Below are positions 5,486 through 8,804 of a DNA stretch of 8,804 bases, in pieces. The notes beneath the pieces were generated by a model. It was not told the DNA's origin, searched no databases, and worked only from the letters and a program-made list of their open reading frames with translations. The DNA is from Candidatus Altimarinota bacterium. Lineage in GTDB: Bacteria; Patescibacteriota; Gracilibacteria; UBA4473. Positions within the stretch are counted from its first letter, which is position 1; every line of letters starts with the position of its first letter. Position numbers and translations under genes: made by a program. The stretch lies in the NCBI GenBank assembly GCA_905478675.1, contig CAJQJI010000011.1, forward strand, positions 1 to 8,804, in the 5' to 3' direction.

Positions 5486-6544
5486 ATGGAATCGATTCAT
5501 GCGGCAAACTTGTTTCAAATCTTTGCGTACTGCTTATTTACGTTTGTATTAGCGGTGGGGGTTTACCCTAGTTTTATTCGTTTGATTCAAAAATATAAAC
5601 TGACCCAAAAAATTAGAGATGAAGGTTTATCGGGCGGGAAACTAATGAGTTTTTTGCACGCGCATAAAAAGGGCACGCCGACAATGGGCGGTATTGTGAT
5701 TATTTTAGCGGTGCTGGTTACGGTTATGCTTTCACGCGTACTGGCTTATTTTGGAGTGGTGGAGTCTTCACTGTTAAATCGAGGTGAAACCTATTTGCCG
5801 CTTGCGACTCTTTTATTTGTGGGGGTATTAGGCGTGGTAGATGATTATTTAAATATTACTGAGAAATCGAAACACAAAGGTTTATCGGCGCGGGTAAAGT
5901 TTTGGAGCTTGTTTTTGTTTGCGGTATTGGGGGCTATTTGGTTCACCTTTAAGTTAGACTATTCACTATTGCATGTGCCTGGCATTGGTGATTTTGATAT
6001 TGGGTATTGGTACGCGCCTTTGTTTGTGTTTATTTTAGTGGGGGTCTCTAATTCGGTTAATTTAACCGATGGTTTGGATGGTTTAGCCGGTGGCTTACTA
6101 GCGATTAGTTTTAGTGTGTTTGGCGCGATCGCTTATTTTTATGGTCTGCCAATTTTAGCCGCCTTTTGTATGGTAATTGTGGCCGCCTTGTTGGCGTTTT
6201 TATGGTTTAATGTGCCACCAGCCTCGGTTTATATGGGGGATACGGGCAGCTTAGCGTTAGGCGCGACCCTTGGGGTGATTGCCTTAATGACTAACGCGGT
6301 TTTAATTTTAGCGGTGGTGGGGTTAGTCTTTGTGATTGAAACGGTCTCGGTGGCCCTGCAACTTTTTTGGAAAAAGAAGTTTAAGAAAAAATTATTTCAT
6401 ATTGCCCCGATTCATCATCACTTTGAAAAAGTGGGCTGGTCTGAAACCCAAATTGTTATGCGTTTTTGGCTGATTGGTGGTGTTTGTGGCGGTATGGGCT
6501 TAATTCTTGGTTTACTGGGAATGGGACTCAATAGTATTTTTTAG
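5486..6544 (+). CDS. mraY: Phospho-N-acetylmuramoyl-pentapeptide transferase
   Basis: MraY transfers phospho-MurNAc-pentapeptide from UDP to undecaprenyl phosphate, making lipid I, the first membrane step of peptidoglycan synthesis. The 352 residues match the family's length and its roughly ten membrane segments. Key motifs are intact: HKKGTPTMGG (60-69), the Asp pair in VVDDYLNI (119-120), NLTDGLDGLAGG (192-203), MGDTGS (250-255) and the active-site PIHHHFE with His 310-312. The enzyme therefore looks functional. ATG at 5486 follows the ligase-GNAT stop by five bases with no Shine-Dalgarno site, so translation is probably coupled. It does not sit in the usual mur/fts cluster; no murF, murD or ftsW is adjacent. 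Its TAG stop is two bases from the stop of the convergent mutM. Confidence 0.97.
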   Translation: MESIHAANLFQIFAYCLFTFVLAVGVYPSFIRLIQKYKLTQKIRDEGLSGGKLMSFLHAHKKGTPTMGGIVIILAVLVTVMLSRVLAYFGVVESSLLNRGETYLPLATLLFVGVLGVVDDYLNITEKSKHKGLSARVKFWSLFLFAVLGAIWFTFKLDYSLLHVPGIGDFDIGYWYAPLFVFILVGVSNSVNLTDGLDGLAGGLLAISFSVFGAIAYFYGLPILAAFCMVIVAALLAFLWFNVPPASVYMGDTGSLALGATLGVIALMTNAVLILAVVGLVFVIETVSVALQLFWKKKFKKKLFHIAPIHHHFEKVGWSETQIVMRFWLIGGVCGGMGLILGLLGMGLNSIF

Positions 6545-6546
6545 GA

Positions 6547-7422
6547 CTACTTTTGACAGGTTGAACAAAAGTGGGTGCCCCGACCCGCATGTTTTATTTT
6601 GGAAATAATATTGCCGCATTTGTAGCAAGGCTGACCAGCGCGATCAAAAACTTCTAGTTCGTCTGAGAAGTTACCTTTTTTTCCGTCCGCAGACAGAAAG
6701 CTATAAAAGGTTGTTCCACCACGTTCGATGGATTCCATCATCACATCAGAACAGTGTTTGAAGAGGGCTTTTTTTTCAGCAGTGGTAAGACTGTTGGCGG
6801 CTCGAAAGGGGAGTACCCCAGCGCGAAAACAGGCTTCATCGACATAAATATTGCCGAGCCCTGAAATAACCTTTTGGTTGAGTAATAACGCTTTGAGCGA
6901 CGTTTTTCGGTTTTTAAAAATAGCTTTAAAATTATCCCAAGTGTAATTGTCTCGCCCAGGTTCAATGCCATAATTATTCCAGATTTTTTCTTTTTCTGCA
7001 GGGCTTACCAGTTGTAAATAGCCAAACAAGCGCATGTCATTAAAGTAGAGTGCCGATCCGTCTTTAAAGTTAAAAACCACTCGAGTGTGTTTGTGGGGTA
7101 ATTCAAAATCAGCGGCGGTGAGGCTGTGTCCGCCCCCTATTTTTTGGTTTTCATCAACAAAAATAAATTGCCCGGTCATTTTTAAATGCGCCAACATATA
7201 AACGGGTTCAGGTTGACTGGTTTGATTATTTGAAACGGTAAAAGTAAGCAGTTTGCCGATTCTTTCAATTTTAGAGAAATGCTTCCCAACCATGAATTCT
7301 TTAAACTCAGGATTTTTACGCGTTATTTTGGAGTGTAATAAATCAACCGATTCAATTTCTCGATTTAATATATGCGCCTCTAGTTGGCGACGAACGACTT
7401 CGACTTCGGGCATTTCGGGCAT
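6547..7422 (-). CDS. mutM: Formamidopyrimidine-DNA glycosylase (Fpg/MutM)
   Basis: A bifunctional base-excision repair enzyme that removes 8-oxoguanine and related oxidised purines and cleaves the abasic site. The start is fixed by mechanism: the N-terminal Pro after Met is the nucleophile, so ATG at 7422 (MPEMPEVEVVRRQL) must be the start. From there Lys57 falls in ERIGKLLTF exactly where the family's catalytic Lys57 belongs. Other hallmarks are Glu3, the H2TH region with GLGNIYVDEA (188-197), and a C-terminal zinc finger with Cys266, Cys269, Cys286 and Cys289 and the conserved Arg in GRGTHFCSTCQK. The length of 291 residues is slightly above the common 270-275; the extra includes an insertion near TSQPEP. 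The frame is open upstream to a TTG at 7500, but that extension would bury the catalytic Pro. There is no Shine-Dalgarno site. Confidence 0.96.
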   Translation of the reverse strand: MPEMPEVEVVRRQLEAHILNREIESVDLLHSKITRKNPEFKEFMVGKHFSKIERIGKLLTFTVSNNQTSQPEPVYMLAHLKMTGQFIFVDENQKIGGGHSLTAADFELPHKHTRVVFNFKDGSALYFNDMRLFGYLQLVSPAEKEKIWNNYGIEPGRDNYTWDNFKAIFKNRKTSLKALLLNQKVISGLGNIYVDEACFRAGVLPFRAANSLTTAEKKALFKHCSDVMMESIERGGTTFYSFLSADGKKGNFSDELEVFDRAGQPCYKCGNIISKIKHAGRGTHFCSTCQK

Positions 7423-7431
7423 GACAGCGGA

Positions 7432-7460
7432 ATTTTGTACATCTTTCCGTTTCTTGGCAA
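7432..7460 (-). promoter_or_regulatory. Weak candidate promoter of mutM
   Basis: Read on the minus strand, TTGCCA (7460-7455), 17 bases, then CAAAAT (7437-7432) gives a start point near 7425, three bases ahead of the mutM ATG. The -10 box is only 4 of 6. It is plausible because a terminator-like structure at 7499-7539 separates mutM from the upstream transporter gene. Confidence 0.25.
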
Positions 7461-7498
7461 GCCAATAAAGCTTCAAGATTCCTAAATCCCTCGTCTCC

Positions 7499-7539
7499 AA
7501 AAAAAGTTTAGGCCTCCCGCCTTCGCGGAACTATTTTTT
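7499..7539 (-). terminator. Probable terminator downstream of the ZIP transporter gene
   Basis: On the minus strand, six A and TAGTT (7539-7529) can pair with AAACTTTTTTT (7509-7499), enclosing an inner hairpin CCGC-GAAG-GCGG (7528-7517). The run of seven T at the end provides a U tract. The inner stem is only 4 base pairs and there is an internal loop, so this is weaker than the rplT terminator. Because an A tract faces a T tract, it could also work on the plus strand. The rest of the 7423-7586 gap is GC-rich with small inverted repeats and no gene. Confidence 0.45.
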
Positions 7540-7586
7540 GGGGTTTCGGCGAAAAGGCACCTGACGCGGGGCTTTGCTCGGCTAAC

Positions 7587-8417
7587 TTAACCTAACGCTA
7601 CATCTAAGGTCATCATTACGCTAAAGCCCACTAAAGTCGCAATGGTCGCAATATCAGTGTTTTTTTCTTGTTGTGATTCTGGAATCAATTCTTCGACGAC
7701 GACAAAAATCATCGCGCCCGCGGCAAAGGCTAAAGCGTAGGGTAAAATGGGTTGCATGGTAATAACGGCGACCGCTCCAAGGACGGCGGCAAAAGGTTCC
7801 ACAATCCCAGAAGCCTGACCATAACTAAACGATTTTAGTTTAGACATGCCTTCGCGTCGTAGGGGAAACGAAACGGCCGCGCCCTCTGGGAAATTCTGGA
7901 GTCCAATCCCAATGGCCAACGCGACGGCGGCTCCAAGCGTGGCAGATTCTAAACCGTATGCGACGGCCCCAAAGGCAACGCCAATGGCTAACCCTTCTGG
8001 AATGTTATGAAGCGTGATAGCGAGCACGAGTAAGACGCTTCGTTGCCATTTGGTTTTAATCCCTTCGGCTTGTTTTAAACCTGGGTGCAGGTGGGGGAGT
8101 ACTTTATCAATCACCGCCAGAAATAAGCCACCACTTATAAATCCTACCAAGGCGGGAACCCATTTGGGTAAAGCACTTACTTCTTCACTCATTTCAATAG
8201 CCGGGGCTAAGAGTGACCAAAAACTCGCCGCAATCATGACGCCAGCGGCAAAGCCGAGCATGGCATCAAAAAACTTACGATTGAGTCCTTTTGTAAAAAA
8301 AACTAATGCAGCCCCTAAGGCCGTAATACTCCAGGTAAATAAACCCGCCACCAAAGCCATTTGAATGGGCGGCAGGTCTTTTAAAAATTCTACAGCAGTG
8401 GCATTTAAAGTTTCCAT
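7587..8417 (-). CDS. ZIP-family divalent metal transporter (GufA/ZIP11-like)
   Basis: A membrane permease that moves Zn2+ or similar divalent cations into the cytoplasm. The 276 residues form about eight hydrophobic segments. The metal-site signatures of the family's central helices are present: LHNIPEGLAIG (136-146) in the fourth region and LQNFPEGAAVSFPLRREG (173-190) in the fifth. Also seen are GFAAGVMIAASFWSLLAPAIE (55-75) near the N-terminus and FAAGAMIFVVVEELIPESQ (231-249) near the C-terminus. HLHPG (109-113) sits in the central loop, where ZIPs often have a His-rich stretch. This pattern fits the GufA/ZIP11 branch rather than ZupT, but metal specificity cannot be read from sequence. 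ATG at 8417 has no Shine-Dalgarno site and starts five bases after the DUF1360 stop, so the two are probably one operon. Confidence 0.93.
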   Translation of the reverse strand: METLNATAVEFLKDLPPIQMALVAGLFTWSITALGAALVFFTKGLNRKFFDAMLGFAAGVMIAASFWSLLAPAIEMSEEVSALPKWVPALVGFISGGLFLAVIDKVLPHLHPGLKQAEGIKTKWQRSVLLVLAITLHNIPEGLAIGVAFGAVAYGLESATLGAAVALAIGIGLQNFPEGAAVSFPLRREGMSKLKSFSYGQASGIVEPFAAVLGAVAVITMQPILPYALAFAAGAMIFVVVEELIPESQQEKNTDIATIATLVGFSVMMTLDVALG

Positions 8418-8422
8418 AAAGA

Positions 8423-8804
8423 TTAGTGACGTTCACGTTCCACTATCATTTTTTGGTGTTCGGCTTTCGAACCAAGTAAATTAGCGCCTAATTGTAAATA
8501 GGTCGCCACGCCTGATAAAGCGAGGAGCAAAGCTACGTAAAGCATAATGCCTGGATACATAATGTAGGCCCAAACAAAAATAGATCCGCCCCATAGACTA
8601 AAGCACCACGGGCAGGCAAAAATGTCAGAGAAAGATCGCTCTAAACCGAACGGTTTTTGATGCCGTTCTAGGTGGTGATGTTTTTCTTTAATATCGACAA
8701 ATAAGTCGCGTATAAATTGTGTAGCTTGGTCGTACACAAATAATTGATTAAGTCGGAATAAGGCCAAGGTTAGAATAATGAAATCGGTCAGGGTGAAAGT
8801 GATA
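8423..8804 (-). CDS. DUF1360 family membrane protein, 5' end outside the window
   Basis: The visible 126 residues resemble the DUF1360 family of small membrane proteins of unknown function. A first hydrophobic segment (ITFTLTDFIILTLALFRLNQLF) leads into VYDQATQFIRDLF. A His-rich soluble stretch (KEHHHLERHQK) follows, then the family signature FACPWCFSLWGG with a CxxC pair, and two further hydrophobic segments. The frame is open to the right edge without an ATG, and the family pattern begins about there, so only a few N-terminal residues are missing. A TTG at 8767 is open to use but would cut into the first membrane segment. It lies upstream of the ZIP gene with a five-base gap. The CxxC and His cluster might bind metal, which would fit a ZIP neighbour; this is speculation. 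Confidence 0.8.
   Translation of the reverse strand, partial: ITFTLTDFIILTLALFRLNQLFVYDQATQFIRDLFVDIKEKHHHLERHQKPFGLERSFSDIFACPWCFSLWGGSIFVWAYIMYPGIMLYVALLLALSGVATYLQLGANLLGSKAEHQKMIVERERH

Noticed and set aside
7501..7586. Possible small RNA or REP-like element in the GC-rich gap between the ZIP gene and mutM
   Set aside because: Several short inverted repeats are present, but each stem is about four base pairs and no second copy exists in this window. The terminator explanation is simpler.
1..8804. Novel defence system, CRISPR array, mobile element or prophage
   Set aside because: No repeat-spacer pattern, transposase, integrase, nuclease/toxin pair or phage protein was found. Nearly all the DNA is accounted for by housekeeping or envelope genes.

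Overview
The window looks like ordinary chromosome from a small-genome, fairly AT-rich bacterium using the standard genetic code. Every gene is open without in-frame TGA, and glycine is written GGN. The tightly packed genes, near absence of Shine-Dalgarno sites, a lone secreted beta-rich surface domain, a DUF1360 protein and a WaaL/Wzy-like membrane protein beside mraY suggest a Candidate Phyla Radiation (Patescibacteria) lineage, perhaps near Peregrinibacteria. That placement is an inference from gene style. No 16S rRNA or other decisive marker is present.

Layout, left to right. (1) Positions 28-1385, plus strand: the translation block infC-rpmI-rplT (IF3, L35, L20), closed by a clear intrinsic terminator. 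Each gene has its own candidate -35/-10 pair and an AU-rich leader ending in TAAC directly before the start. infC probably starts at an ATA codon. (2) 1440-2714, plus: the ribosome-assembly GTPase Obg with its OCT domain. (3) 2711-3548, minus: a small secreted protein gene and, upstream of it, a short gene of unknown function whose 5' end is missing or unrecognised. (4) 3741-6544, plus: a two-gene envelope unit, a polytopic O-antigen ligase/polymerase-like protein with a C-terminal GNAT acetyltransferase domain, then mraY after 5 bases. (5) 6547-8804, minus: mutM, a ZIP-family metal transporter and a DUF1360 membrane protein that runs off the right edge. A probable terminator separates the transporter from mutM.

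The genes serve three themes. The first is translation and ribosome assembly (IF3, L35, L20, Obg). The second is cell-envelope glycan work (MraY makes lipid I; the neighbouring ligase/polymerase-like protein probably handles a lipid-linked glycan on the outer face of the membrane). The third is housekeeping (base-excision repair, metal uptake). No CRISPR array, tRNA, rRNA, insertion sequence, phage gene or defence system was seen. The points most worth following up are the membrane-glycosyltransferase/GNAT fusion, the ATA start of infC with its twin promoters, and the general lack of Shine-Dalgarno signals with likely leaderless mRNAs.
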